This document shows positions 32,756 through 41,622 of a DNA stretch of 64,000 bases, in pieces. Source of the DNA: CALBPI01 sp039027435 (GTDB lineage: Bacteria; Pseudomonadota; Gammaproteobacteria; Steroidobacterales; Woeseiaceae); the NCBI GenBank assembly GCA_039027435.1, contig JBCCKF010000001.1, positions 372,001 to 436,000 of the forward strand, written 5' to 3'. Made by a program: the position numbers and the translations under genes. Numbering within the stretch: position 1 is the first letter of the stretch; the number at the start of each line of letters is the position of its first letter. The notes under the pieces were generated by a model. The model saw nothing but the letters and a program-made list of their open reading frames with translations, did no database searches and was not told where the DNA came from.

Positions 32756-33196
32756 ATGAAACAACTGATTGTTGGCCTGGCATTGATGTTTGCGGCAGGA
32801 ATGGCGAACGCTGCCTGTGAGGTGAATGTTGAGGTCGGCGACTCACTGGCCTTTAGCGAAAGCAGCATCACTGTAGAAGCCAGCTGCGACACTGTGACGG
32901 TGAACCTGAAACACACGGGTTCATTGCCTGCCGCTGCGATGGGTCACAACTGGGTCCTGTCCAAGACCGCTGATTATCAAGCCGTTGCGAACGATGGAAT
33001 GGCCGCCGGCCTTGACGCGAATTACCTGCCTGCAGATGATGCTCGTGTACTGGTTTACACAAAAATCATTGGCGGTGGAGAAGAAACCAGCGTGAGTTTT
33101 AGCCTGTCAGATCTTGATGCTGGCGAGAGCTACACATTCTACTGCTCGTTCCCTGGCCATACAGGTCTAATGAACGGCACGTTCACGATCTCCTGA
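32756..33196 (+). CDS. azu: azurin (periplasmic blue copper protein)
   Basis: A 146-residue precursor with signal peptide (MKQLIVGLALMFAAGMANA) and a standard azurin domain of about 127 residues. Ligands are visible: His in MGHNWVL, and Cys, His and Met in CSFPGHTGLM. The disulfide pair is CEVNV and ASCDTV. It shuttles electrons between cytochromes in the periplasm. A double Fur box lies 36-80 bases upstream, so expression should rise when iron is scarce, consistent with copper replacing an iron carrier. TTGGAGA precedes ATG 32756. The other azurin in this window is a lipoprotein (26351-27094). Confidence 0.95.
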   Translation: MKQLIVGLALMFAAGMANAACEVNVEVGDSLAFSESSITVEASCDTVTVNLKHTGSLPAAAMGHNWVLSKTADYQAVANDGMAAGLDANYLPADDARVLVYTKIIGGGEETSVSFSLSDLDAGESYTFYCSFPGHTGLMNGTFTIS

Positions 33197-33233
33197 CACC
33201 AGAAGATATCGTCCGAGAGACCAGCGCGCAGCC

Positions 33234-33773
33234 ATGAGACTCGGAACAGCGGCCCTATGGTGGGGCACCCTGGGCTTCATGGCCTTGCTCGTTGTCGGCA
33301 TCCAGCGCATGTGGGGCATTGCGCTGGATAGCCTCTCCTACTCCTGGACCACCAGCCACTACGCACTGCTGATTGTGAACACGGTCATGATGGCCTGGGT
33401 TGAGGGGTATCGAGGCTTCCAGCAGAGCTTCTCCCCACGATTCGCAGCGCGCGCGATTTCCTTGAAGCGCAACCCTTCGCCACTTGGCTTTGTGTTTGCG
33501 CCTCTGGCATTGATGGGATTTTTCCATGCACCCATGCGCCGAGTCATCGGCGCGATCGCGTTGACACTGGGCATCGTCGCGATCGTGTTGGTTTACCGAG
33601 CATTCCCCCAGCCTTGGCGGGGCATTCTCGACTTTGGCGTTATTGTCGGGCTGTCTTGGGGCGCCATCGCAACACTGCTCGCCGTTATCAACGCGAACGC
33701 ACGCGGAACCGACGTCGACCCGGAGTGGCGGCCCGCCGTCGACCCGCGCCTGCCCGATTCCAGTCGCGCATAA
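33234..33773 (+). CDS. unknown inner-membrane protein
   Basis: A 179-residue protein with four or five membrane helices: LWWGTLGFMALLVVG, SHYALLIVNTVMMAWVEG, PLGFVFAPLALMGFFHAP, VIGAIALTLGIVAIVLVYRAF and FGVIVGLSWGAIATLLAV. A cytosolic-looking segment EGYRGFQQSFSPRFAARA lies between helices 2 and 3. It is the second gene after azurin, with a 37-base gap, so it could share the Fur-controlled promoter. No family is named with confidence. Confidence 0.7.
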   Translation: MRLGTAALWWGTLGFMALLVVGIQRMWGIALDSLSYSWTTSHYALLIVNTVMMAWVEGYRGFQQSFSPRFAARAISLKRNPSPLGFVFAPLALMGFFHAPMRRVIGAIALTLGIVAIVLVYRAFPQPWRGILDFGVIVGLSWGAIATLLAVINANARGTDVDPEWRPAVDPRLPDSSRA

Positions 33774-33776
33774 CGC

Positions 33777-34091
33777 TCAGGCGAGCGTTTCCATTACCGA
33801 TTCAAAAGTCTCAAGATCGGGATGACCCAAGTACGTGCCACTAGGCGCACTTGCCTGACGATGTGCGAGCTTGAATGCCTCAGATTGCGTCCAGGCCTCG
33901 AACGCTTTGCGCGACTCCCACACCGAATGCGACGCATACAGCGTGTGGTCATCAAGAGATGGCCCTTTAAGCAAATGGAATTCCTTGAAACCGGGGACTT
34001 CGGATAGGTAGGAATCGCGCTCCCGCCACACCGTCTCGAATCCCTCTTCCATTCCCGGTGTGATTTTGAATCGGTTCATCGCAATGAACAT
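33777..34091 (-). CDS. antibiotic biosynthesis monooxygenase-fold protein, heme-degrading type candidate
   Basis: A 104-residue ferredoxin-like ABM protein: MFIAMNRFKITPGMEEGFETVW, RDSYLSEVPGFKEFHLLKG and DHTLYASHSVWESRKAFEAW. IsdG/HmoA-type heme monooxygenases share this fold and often follow heme-transport genes. It lies 21 bases after hmuV, in the same orientation, so it probably ends the hmuTUV operon and could release iron from imported heme. Catalytic residues for heme breakdown cannot be verified from sequence alone. Confidence 0.78.
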   Translation of the reverse strand: MFIAMNRFKITPGMEEGFETVWRERDSYLSEVPGFKEFHLLKGPSLDDHTLYASHSVWESRKAFEAWTQSEAFKLAHRQASAPSGTYLGHPDLETFESVMETLA

Positions 34092-34112
34092 GTCACTCTC
34101 CTGTTTGTAAAC

Positions 34113-34886
34113 TCAAGCATGTACCAGCAGCCGCTCCAACCCGGAGTGCCACTCGGTGGTGATCGGAGTGTCGTAGACCTCCGATAAAGTGTGATCCGAC
34201 AGAACCTCTCGAGGCGCACCGGATGCGGCCACGCGGCCACGATCCAGCAATATTGTGTGGTCACAGAATCGCGCTGCCTTCTCGAGGTCGTGTACAACAA
34301 GGCACACGCCCACATTGCGCGTCGCCGCCTCACGCAGGTGTCTGAGCACCAGCAATTCATGGCCAATATCAAGACTCGCTGTGGGCTCATCCAACAACCA
34401 GACGCCGCCATCACTAAACGTTAGGATGCCGTCGACCTGTAGACAGGTGCGCGCGAACTGAACTCGCTGGCGCTCACCACCGGACAACTGATCGAAGCGG
34501 CGCCACAGCAGGCCGTAGACCCCGCAATCACTCGCGATGCGTTCGAGGCGGTTCGTGTCCAACGGTTGCAGGCCGCGGAACGGCTCCCACCCCATTGCGA
34601 TGACTTCATGCACCGGGTAGGGAAACGCCATATCCACGTGCTGACTCATCACCGCACGAGTCCGCGCCTGTTCTGCTAAAGATAGATCGTTTAGCGGTTG
34701 CCCGTCGACCAGAACCTCACCACCGGCGACCCCCAATGAACCCGCCATGGCATGCAGCAACGTCGACTTACCCGCGCCATTCGGCCCCACGATGCCGACC
34801 ACCTGCCCGCGTTGCACAGATGCATTGACACTGTCCAACGTGACGCGTTTGCCACGCCGAACGCTAACCCCGCGGACTTCAATCAT
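34113..34886 (-). CDS. hmuV: hemin ABC transporter ATP-binding protein HmuV
   Basis: A 257-residue ATPase with Walker A GPNGAGKST, Q-loop VMSQHVD, signature LSGGERQRV, Walker B VWLLDEPTASLD and H-loop VVHDLE. It follows hmuU with a four-base overlap (ATGA). It powers heme import across the inner membrane. The longer in-frame ORF start at 35051 is rejected because it would sit inside hmuU. Confidence 0.93.
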   Translation of the reverse strand: MIEVRGVSVRRGKRVTLDSVNASVQRGQVVGIVGPNGAGKSTLLHAMAGSLGVAGGEVLVDGQPLNDLSLAEQARTRAVMSQHVDMAFPYPVHEVIAMGWEPFRGLQPLDTNRLERIASDCGVYGLLWRRFDQLSGGERQRVQFARTCLQVDGILTFSDGGVWLLDEPTASLDIGHELLVLRHLREAATRNVGVCLVVHDLEKAARFCDHTILLDRGRVAASGAPREVLSDHTLSEVYDTPITTEWHSGLERLLVHA

Positions 34887-35932
34887 GCGCGTGACCTCGC
34901 TGATGCGATTAGCCAGAGAAAAAACGGTGCGCCGAGCGCGCTGGTGACGAGCCCAACCGGTAACTCGGCAGGGATAATCACAATCCGAGCAACCAAGTCC
35001 GCAAGCACGCTCAATGTGGCGCCCAACAATAGCGAGCCGGGGAGCACCCATCGGTTGCTAGGTCCAAGGATCAACCGAACGATATGTGGCACGATCAAAC
35101 CGACGAAAGCGATGATGCCTGAAACGGCTACTGCGGCACCGACGGCCGCAGCGGCGCTGATAACGGTCACCCTTTTCAACAAATCTACGTTGATCGATAG
35201 ATGGCGCGCCTCAACCTCACCGAGCTGCAGTACATCGAGCGCGCGTCCTCGAGACACAAGAATCCCCGCTGCCATGACGATGACTGTTGCTGCGGGCAAA
35301 ACTGTTGTCCAGGTTGCTCGACCGTAGCTGCCCATCGTCCAGAACACGAGCGTTCGCAGCTGCGTGTCGTCACTTAAAAACTCAAAGCCACCGATAGCTA
35401 CCGTGGACATCGCGTTGAGCGCGATACCCACTAGCAACATTGTGCTGACTTCAAAGTTGCCGAACCAGCGCGCGAATGCATAGAGCATGCCGGTCACGGC
35501 AGCTGCGCCGGTAATCGCCGCCAACGGAATGAAATACGGCATCAGTGCCTCTGCTACAAAGCCGGCACCGAACACGATCATGAAAATCGCACCTACGGCA
35601 GCACCGCCCGAGACACCGATGAGCCCAGGGTCGGCAAGCGGATTACGGAACAACGCTTGAAGCGCGGCGCCAGCTGCCGCCAGACCTGCACCACCGAGCG
35701 CTGCGAGCACGACCCGTGGCAACCGAATGCTATAGAGCACCGTTTGCTCCATCGCGCTGGTTTCAGCAAAGCCAAGCACACCGGCGAGCGACAGCGGTAT
35801 CGCACCGATGCAAATGGCGAGTGCAACGCCTACGACCAGCGCAACAACCAGCGCGAGAATCAGCGGTGGTCGCTGTCCGAACGCGGGTTTCGTCACCTCA
35901 CGTGACGCGTCTGCCACCACCGTGTCTGCCAT
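34883..35932 (-). CDS. hmuU: hemin ABC transporter permease HmuU (FecCD family)
   Basis: A 349-residue permease with about ten membrane helices. FecCD/BtuC signatures include YSIRLPRVVLAALGGAGLAAAGAALQALFRNPLADPGLIG, and the coupling region is LSINVDLLKRV. It forms the dimeric channel with HmuV. ATG 35932 shares its A with the hmuT stop (TAATG), indicating coupled translation. Confidence 0.93.
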   Translation of the reverse strand: MADTVVADASREVTKPAFGQRPPLILALVVALVVGVALAICIGAIPLSLAGVLGFAETSAMEQTVLYSIRLPRVVLAALGGAGLAAAGAALQALFRNPLADPGLIGVSGGAAVGAIFMIVFGAGFVAEALMPYFIPLAAITGAAAVTGMLYAFARWFGNFEVSTMLLVGIALNAMSTVAIGGFEFLSDDTQLRTLVFWTMGSYGRATWTTVLPAATVIVMAAGILVSRGRALDVLQLGEVEARHLSINVDLLKRVTVISAAAAVGAAVAVSGIIAFVGLIVPHIVRLILGPSNRWVLPGSLLLGATLSVLADLVARIVIIPAELPVGLVTSALGAPFFLWLIASARSRA

Positions 35933-36816
35933 TACTCGCTCGCCGTGCCCTCTTCGGCGCGAATATCGTCGGCCAGCTGCGCCGCCGCGTTGAGCGTTCG
36001 CGGCCCGAAGCCGAGCATCGCCATACCGTCCATGGCAAACACGCGACCATTCTTGGCAGCGCTCGTGAATTTCAAGGTTGGGTGTTCCAGCAAACCTTCC
36101 ACACCGCCTGCCGCATCAAGCCCACGCTGGGGGATCACAAGAAAGGACGGGTCAGCCACAATCATCGCCTCTCGGGATACTGGCTTCCATCCAGACATTT
36201 GCTCCAGCGCATTGCTCGCAGACATCATCTCCAGAAGGCCGTCACCCGATGTCTCAGTGCCTGCAGCGATGAGCGTACCGTCACGAATGCCCAGCAAGAT
36301 AGCGCCACTGGGTTTGTCCGAGGATTGAACCGCCAACAACGTATCGGCAGCCGGTTTTAAGCGCTCAGCGATATAGGCTTCTGCGGCCTCTGGCATGCCA
36401 ATGAGGTCGCCCACGCAGCGGACTTTGTCAATGATGCCCTGCGAATCGTGCTGCTCTCCGAGAATGGCAATTGGTAAGCCAGCGGCTCGCAGCTGGTCGA
36501 GAATCTCGGGCGGGCCGGTATCGTCCTCGCCTAGCAATAAAGTGGGTTCCTGCGAAAGCACGCCCTCCGCCGACAAGGCACGGACATAACCGATCTGTGG
36601 CAACTCGCGGGCCGCCGCTGGGTAGTTTGAGGTGCTGTCCGCAGCGACGATTTTGTCGCCAGCTCCGAGGTCATAGATGATCTCAGTGATCGATCCGCCC
36701 GCCACAATAATGCGGCTGCTGTCTGTGTCAGCGCTGATCTCGGGACACTGTTGAGCCTGACTATGCATAGGAAAAAGTAGCCCGAACAGAGCGATAACGA
36801 AGCCGTGTTTGATCAT
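35932..36816 (-). CDS. hmuT: periplasmic hemin-binding protein HmuT
   Basis: A 294-residue periplasmic binding protein with signal peptide (MIKHGFVIALFGLLFPMHSQA). The family pattern IIVAGGSITEIIYDLGAGDKIVAADSTSNYP appears at the mature N-terminus, then IGYVRALSAEGVLSQEPTLLL and the C-terminal VFAMDGMAMLGFGPRTLNAAA. It delivers heme to HmuUV. CTGGAG lies about ten bases before ATG 36816. A Fur box is about 140 bases upstream. No hemin-specific TonB receptor, TonB, ExbB or ExbD is next to it. Confidence 0.9.
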   Translation of the reverse strand: MIKHGFVIALFGLLFPMHSQAQQCPEISADTDSSRIIVAGGSITEIIYDLGAGDKIVAADSTSNYPAAARELPQIGYVRALSAEGVLSQEPTLLLGEDDTGPPEILDQLRAAGLPIAILGEQHDSQGIIDKVRCVGDLIGMPEAAEAYIAERLKPAADTLLAVQSSDKPSGAILLGIRDGTLIAAGTETSGDGLLEMMSASNALEQMSGWKPVSREAMIVADPSFLVIPQRGLDAAGGVEGLLEHPTLKFTSAAKNGRVFAMDGMAMLGFGPRTLNAAAQLADDIRAEEGTASE

Positions 36817-36953
36817 CGGTTGGTGCTCCAGAAATTCCGCAGCCCACACGCTCCGCGGCACTGCTCCAGATTGGAAAAGCGTCTTCTATACCCAGCCACT
36901 CAGAATATAAGTCACTGATTTTCGACAATAGATCGACAGTTCAAATGGAAAAA

Positions 36954-36976
36954 CAAATGAGAATGGTTCCCATTTG
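36954..36976. promoter_or_regulatory. Fur box between hmuT and the divergent DUF6607 gene
   Basis: A near-palindrome bounded by CAAATG and CATTTG with core GAGAATGG. The best 19-base window matches 11 positions of the Fur consensus. It lies 68-90 bases from the DUF6607 start and about 140 from hmuT. No other feature is visible in this 227-base gap. Confidence 0.65.
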
Positions 36977-37043
36977 CAAAGGCTAATTGAATCCGGCACG
37001 CTTGTAAATTCGATTTTTTTGAAAGCTTGGGAGCGGGACAATC

Positions 37044-38213
37044 ATGGGCAGTTTTCGGCATAGACTTTTGGCGGTTTCAGCGTTGACTGGACTGTGTGCA
37101 GCCTGCGCCGCGGCGCCAGATACGGTGGTCGAAGCGGTTGAGGATGACGCCGCACGCGCGCCCGTTGCGGAGACTGAACAGGAGCGCCCTTACATTTTCG
37201 GTTGGATGTTTGCGGACACGTCGGACATGGAGCCACGGGGCGGCACAACCAAAGGACCTTCCGTCACCCCCATCTCTGGCACTTCGGCGGCATGGGATGC
37301 ATTGCAGGAGCCCGGACTCAGCAAACAGGAGAAAGACCGACGGGCGATCCTCGCGATGGCAGGCGGTTATCGAACGAGTTTTGATTTTCTGGAGACCGCA
37401 GGATTTACGGAAGGTTATGAACCGCCAAAGCCCTACCGTTCGTGGGGGACTGAACACGTCTACGTCGTCGAAGACTCACCCGAATTTGTCAGCCTGCAGC
37501 ATATTCTCGTCATGTTCTTCGAAGACGAGGACGGTCAGGTGCAAGGCCCGGCGGTGGTCAAGCACTGGCGCCAGGACTGGCAGTACGAAGACACGCAAAT
37601 CAACGTCTATACGGGTCATGATCGTTGGGAACAACGCCAACTGTCTGCCTCAGACGTCGAGGGGACCTGGAGCCAGGCGGTCTATCAGGTCGATGACTCA
37701 CCGCGCTATCAAGCCGTCGGAAACTGGACCCACGACCAAAACTTTTCTGCATGGGAAAGCGGCGAAACGTGGCGCCCACTACCGCGTCGAGAGTTCAGTG
37801 TCCGTTCTGATTACCACGCTTTGATCGGCACTAACCGTCATACCATTCTGCCGACTGGCTGGTTGCATGAGGAAGACAACCTGAAAGCGGTGCTGATGCA
37901 AGACGCAAAAATGACCGACGAGCCAGTTGCGTTTCTTGCACGTGAGGCCGGCGTCAACCGATATGAACTCATCACCGATCATGACTTTTCCGGCGGCGAC
38001 GAATATTGGGAAAAATCCGCAGCGTTCTGGTCAGACGTTCGTGGTGCGTGGGATGCACTACTCACCGAAAACCCGAAAGTCACCAAACTCGAAGTGGAAG
38101 GCATGCCGATGCTGATGGAAATGTTGGTGTATTCGAGCGAAATCGAAATCTACGATTCCGAAGTTGGAAAGGCTTACATCGCCGAGAAGTTGCAAACGCA
38201 CTACGAGTGGTAG
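37044..38213 (+). CDS. DUF6607-family exported protein
   Basis: A 389-residue probable lipoprotein: the N-terminus MGSFRHRLLAVSALTGLCAACAAA ends in a lipobox-like LCAAC. The body contains the strongly conserved family stretches DRRAILAMAGGYRTSFDFLE, YEPPKPYRSWGTEHVYVVED, FVSLQHILVMFFEDEDGQVQ and HWRQDWQYED. Function is unknown. Homologues accompany heme or iron genes, and here it is divergent from hmuT with a shared Fur box, so a role in iron/heme stress is inferred. It converges with the TonB receptor of the imelysin operon, 16 bases apart. Confidence 0.72.
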   Translation: MGSFRHRLLAVSALTGLCAACAAAPDTVVEAVEDDAARAPVAETEQERPYIFGWMFADTSDMEPRGGTTKGPSVTPISGTSAAWDALQEPGLSKQEKDRRAILAMAGGYRTSFDFLETAGFTEGYEPPKPYRSWGTEHVYVVEDSPEFVSLQHILVMFFEDEDGQVQGPAVVKHWRQDWQYEDTQINVYTGHDRWEQRQLSASDVEGTWSQAVYQVDDSPRYQAVGNWTHDQNFSAWESGETWRPLPRREFSVRSDYHALIGTNRHTILPTGWLHEEDNLKAVLMQDAKMTDEPVAFLAREAGVNRYELITDHDFSGGDEYWEKSAAFWSDVRGAWDALLTENPKVTKLEVEGMPMLMEMLVYSSEIEIYDSEVGKAYIAEKLQTHYEW

Positions 38214-38229
38214 TGCGTCTGCTATCTGA

Positions 38230-40497
38230 TCAAAATGAATAGATCGCGCCAACTGTAGCGGTGCGCGCCGTGTTCGGGCGCGCGCCGTAGGGTGTTCTTC
38301 CTACGATTTCCAGATCATCCGTTAGATTCTCCACGGTCGCCGTCAGCGTCAATTTCTCCGACCAGCGATATTGGAATGCTGTATCGACGATCGTGCTCGC
38401 TTCAAGCTCCTCGAAGGCATCACAACTCGCTCGTGCGCAGGCATCGCCCAGCAAGTTCAGCGAAAGGAACGCGCTCCATTTCTCCGAGGTTGCACCAACA
38501 CTCAGCAAGCCCTGGTATTCCGGTACATATGGCAAGGGGTCCCCAGCGCTTACCGCTCCGAAGAAGTCGGTATCGGCAATATCACTATCGAACTCAGCAT
38601 CGATCAGTGTCATCGTCAGCTGGACAGGAAACTCGATCCGCTCTCCAGCTGCAAAAACATGCTCAGCTGCAAGCTCAATACCGACCACTGTCGCGGCGTC
38701 GCCATTGAACGCATCACCAACCTCACAGTCAACCCCCGAAGATGATGTGCACGTGCCGACCAGATTATCGTAGTCCGTTAGAAACAGACCGACGTCCAGG
38801 CTGGTTGATTCACCGAAGAAACGCGCGCCCAATTCGTAGTTGATGCTCTCCTCTTCATCAACTCCAGGCGCATTGCTCGGTGCCGAGAATCCTTTGTGCG
38901 CACCGCCATATAGGGACCACTGATCGTTGACAGCATAGGCCAGACCAATTCCCGGAATGACCACTTCAATGTCATTTTCGCGTTGGTCCCGAATATTGGA
39001 ATCTGCGCGCGAGGATGGGTCAGTCGTGAACCCAGGTCGAGTCTCCCAGCGCGTACGATCCTGCGCTATGCTCTCGAATCGAACCCCCGGCGCGATAACC
39101 CAGTTACCTACTTCGATTTCGTCTCGAACATAGAGTGCGATCACATCAGCATCCTGCTCTTGGTTACCACCATTGCCCAGCAACCCCAGATCATCCAACA
39201 CCAGCTCCCCATTGGTTTGCGTGTAGGTGCTGTTGCGTTGGAGACGTTCCGAGTGATCGGTGTGGAAACGCAAGCCCATCGCAAGGTTGTGCGTTGCATC
39301 GCCCCAGCCCAGAATCCACTTCGCGTCGAATTCCACACCCGTCGAGTAGTACTCACGCGCGTTGGAGCGGATTTGGATTGCACCATCAGGGGTATCCCTG
39401 CCGTTTAGAATGGCTCGCAAATCGACCGCCATTTCGTTACCAATGGCAACGCCGCGATTCGCTGCCTGAATAAACTGAAACCAGCTGACACCGTTGAAGG
39501 ACTGAGCATCGGCTGAGCCTGTCACGTCGTAGCCTTCAGTCTTGAACCAGTCGCGTTCAAACTCGTTGTGATAGAGCGATGTCGTCAACTCAAAGTCGCC
39601 ACGCGACAGTCTATGCCGTATCAAGATTTGATCGTGAGTAGTGTCGATGTTATCGAGTCCCGATATCCCATACCGCCGAACCGGGTCAGCCACGAAGTCC
39701 TCATCGGTAAGTCCGAGATAAGACTGATCAGAATCCTCAGTCGCATGTTGAAGCTTCAAATCTAGGCTTTGGGCCCAACCGCCGCGCTCATCAAATTCGT
39801 AACGCAACTTGACCATGTAGTCCTGCTTGGACAGACCCGTGTCTCCGCCGTTATCCAAGGTCTGGAAGCCATCGCTGCCCCACTGATGGGTTTCTACCAA
39901 CCATCCGAATTTCCCGTCGTTTTGTCCATAGTGTGCATGAACCCTCCAGGTCGCATCTTCGCCGATCTGAGTGTTCACGAATCCGGCTCGCTCCTCGGGA
40001 ATTGGCGTCGATAACAGATTGATGGCACCACCAACGGTATAAGGACCCTCGGTGATGGTCGCGGGGCCTTTGAGGACCTCTACGCCTGCCAATCTACCCG
40101 CAGTTGGGAAATAGTATGCGGCGGGCGCGGCGTAAGGAGCGGGCGCGATCAGGATACCATCTTCCAATAGCGTGACCCGCGCACTTCGCTCGGAAGCGGT
40201 CCCTCGGATGCTCAGATTTGGCCGCAAGCCATATCCATCTTCCACCTGTACTGTGACGCCAGGCGCGCTTCGAATAATTCTCTGAATATCCGTTTGATTG
40301 AAACGCAAAATTTCTTCCGCAGAAATCAGCGTGGCCGCCCCGGTCAACTCACTAAGTGCATCAGGATCACCGACGATCGTCACTTCGGCGAGTGGAGCGT
40401 GATCTGCACTAGAGTCGCTCTCGTCCGCTTTCTGCGCGTGCGCTCCGTTGCATGCAATCGCCACCGCGATCGGCAAGGTTAGTCTCATCAATTTCAT
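38230..40497 (-). CDS. TonB-dependent receptor, FecA-like
   Basis: A 755-residue receptor: signal peptide, TonB-box region AEVTIVG, plug (IRSAPGVTVQVEDGYGLRPNLSIRGTAS, VEVLKGPATITEGPYTVGGAINL) and barrel ending in aromatic IYSF. The plug pattern resembles ferric-dicitrate/FecA-like receptors. It starts 15 bases after the DUF1513 stop and is the last gene of the six-gene imelysin operon behind a Fur box. This is the opposite of the usual arrangement, where a receptor heads its own unit. The ligand is unknown; an iron chelate is the likely cargo. Confidence 0.9.
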   Translation of the reverse strand: MKLMRLTLPIAVAIACNGAHAQKADESDSSADHAPLAEVTIVGDPDALSELTGAATLISAEEILRFNQTDIQRIIRSAPGVTVQVEDGYGLRPNLSIRGTASERSARVTLLEDGILIAPAPYAAPAAYYFPTAGRLAGVEVLKGPATITEGPYTVGGAINLLSTPIPEERAGFVNTQIGEDATWRVHAHYGQNDGKFGWLVETHQWGSDGFQTLDNGGDTGLSKQDYMVKLRYEFDERGGWAQSLDLKLQHATEDSDQSYLGLTDEDFVADPVRRYGISGLDNIDTTHDQILIRHRLSRGDFELTTSLYHNEFERDWFKTEGYDVTGSADAQSFNGVSWFQFIQAANRGVAIGNEMAVDLRAILNGRDTPDGAIQIRSNAREYYSTGVEFDAKWILGWGDATHNLAMGLRFHTDHSERLQRNSTYTQTNGELVLDDLGLLGNGGNQEQDADVIALYVRDEIEVGNWVIAPGVRFESIAQDRTRWETRPGFTTDPSSRADSNIRDQRENDIEVVIPGIGLAYAVNDQWSLYGGAHKGFSAPSNAPGVDEEESINYELGARFFGESTSLDVGLFLTDYDNLVGTCTSSSGVDCEVGDAFNGDAATVVGIELAAEHVFAAGERIEFPVQLTMTLIDAEFDSDIADTDFFGAVSAGDPLPYVPEYQGLLSVGATSEKWSAFLSLNLLGDACARASCDAFEELEASTIVDTAFQYRWSEKLTLTATVENLTDDLEIVGRTPYGARPNTARTATVGAIYSF

Positions 40498-40512
40498 GGG
40501 TAAGGCCTGTAT

Positions 40513-41622
40513 CTAGATCGAAGCAATCGTAATGTGGTTATCAAACCGAAGGTCGTCGAATCGCTTTCGACGTTCGGTGTTTTCGATAAGTGTGTCCGCG
40601 GCGTAGCGACGCAGAATGCCGCGCCCTGAGCTGATAACGAACTCGTGACTATTGGCGTCGAACGTCACGCCCGCCGCATCGGAGATTCGTACCGTCTTGA
40701 GGTGCGTACCTTTCCTGGCGTTCCAAAACGTCACGCGGTGCCCGCGCGGCGCTGTTACGACGGATATGCCGCTGCGCGGCTCGCAGCACACGCTTGCAGT
40801 GTAGGATTCCAGCGCCCTCAGGTCAGCCGAGTTCGCCGTTAGTGCTTCGAGCTCTCGCGCCTCACCCGTCGACCAATTGGCGCTCACAACCAAAGCAGCA
40901 TCCTCAGCAAGCCCTTCTTGCTGCTGCAAACCAACAAGGGTGGTTCCATCGTTGAGAATATCGATGTGCCGGACACTGCTCTCATTGAATCGTGGTGTTC
41001 GCTTATCGATCAATATCCCGCGCCGGACATCAATCTGCACAAGACTCGGTGTCATCGCACCAACATTCAGTGGCACTCGACCGTAATCGGGATGCGTCGC
41101 GATGCCACCATTCGCCACCACGAGATTGCCGTTGTCCGGATGCCAAACCATCTCGTGTGGGCCTATGCCGAAACTTGGGAAGGTTGTGATCGGTTCGAGC
41201 GTCGTGCCATCTCGAACAGTGATCACACCATCACCCGTTTCCAAATCATTTTCACTCGTCAGCAGTGTGCGCCCGCCTGGACCGTAGATTGCGTGACCAT
41301 AGAAGTGGCGATTCTTTGCGGCCTCCATGACGCCCAACAGTTTCCCGTCGCTCCAGCGAAACTGAGCAATAGTGCGCCCTGGTCGCCGCGCGACAACCGT
41401 GAGTACCTGGCCATCGGGCGACACCAATGCATCATGACCGCGCTCAGGTAGAGGGACGACGTAGTCGATCTCATCCCGATCGCTGATCCTGACAGCCACA
41501 TATTGATCACCGGCGGTCTTTGCAGCGCTAACAAGCGCGGCCCGCGGCCGAACACCTATCGAGCAGGCGCCGAGAGGTAGTGCGCCAAGTCCGGCAACGA
41601 TGTCGCGACGGGTGAATCGCAT
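40513..41622 (-). CDS. DUF1513 family protein, Tat-exported
   Basis: A 369-residue protein. The N-terminus MRFTRRDIVAGLGALPLGAC has a twin-arginine motif and a lipobox-like GAC. The remaining sequence has beta-propeller-like repeats (HDALVSPDGQVLTVVARRPG, GHAIYGPGGRTLLTSENDLETG, GPHEMVWHPDNGNLVVANGG), as in DUF1513. Genes of this family follow imelysin and di-heme oxidoreductase genes in iron-regulated loci such as that of Pseudomonas. ATG 41622 shares one base with the preceding stop (TGATG). Export through Tat suggests it folds with a cofactor first. Function unknown. Confidence 0.82.
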   Translation of the reverse strand: MRFTRRDIVAGLGALPLGACSIGVRPRAALVSAAKTAGDQYVAVRISDRDEIDYVVPLPERGHDALVSPDGQVLTVVARRPGRTIAQFRWSDGKLLGVMEAAKNRHFYGHAIYGPGGRTLLTSENDLETGDGVITVRDGTTLEPITTFPSFGIGPHEMVWHPDNGNLVVANGGIATHPDYGRVPLNVGAMTPSLVQIDVRRGILIDKRTPRFNESSVRHIDILNDGTTLVGLQQQEGLAEDAALVVSANWSTGEARELEALTANSADLRALESYTASVCCEPRSGISVVTAPRGHRVTFWNARKGTHLKTVRISDAAGVTFDANSHEFVISSGRGILRRYAADTLIENTERRKRFDDLRFDNHITIASI

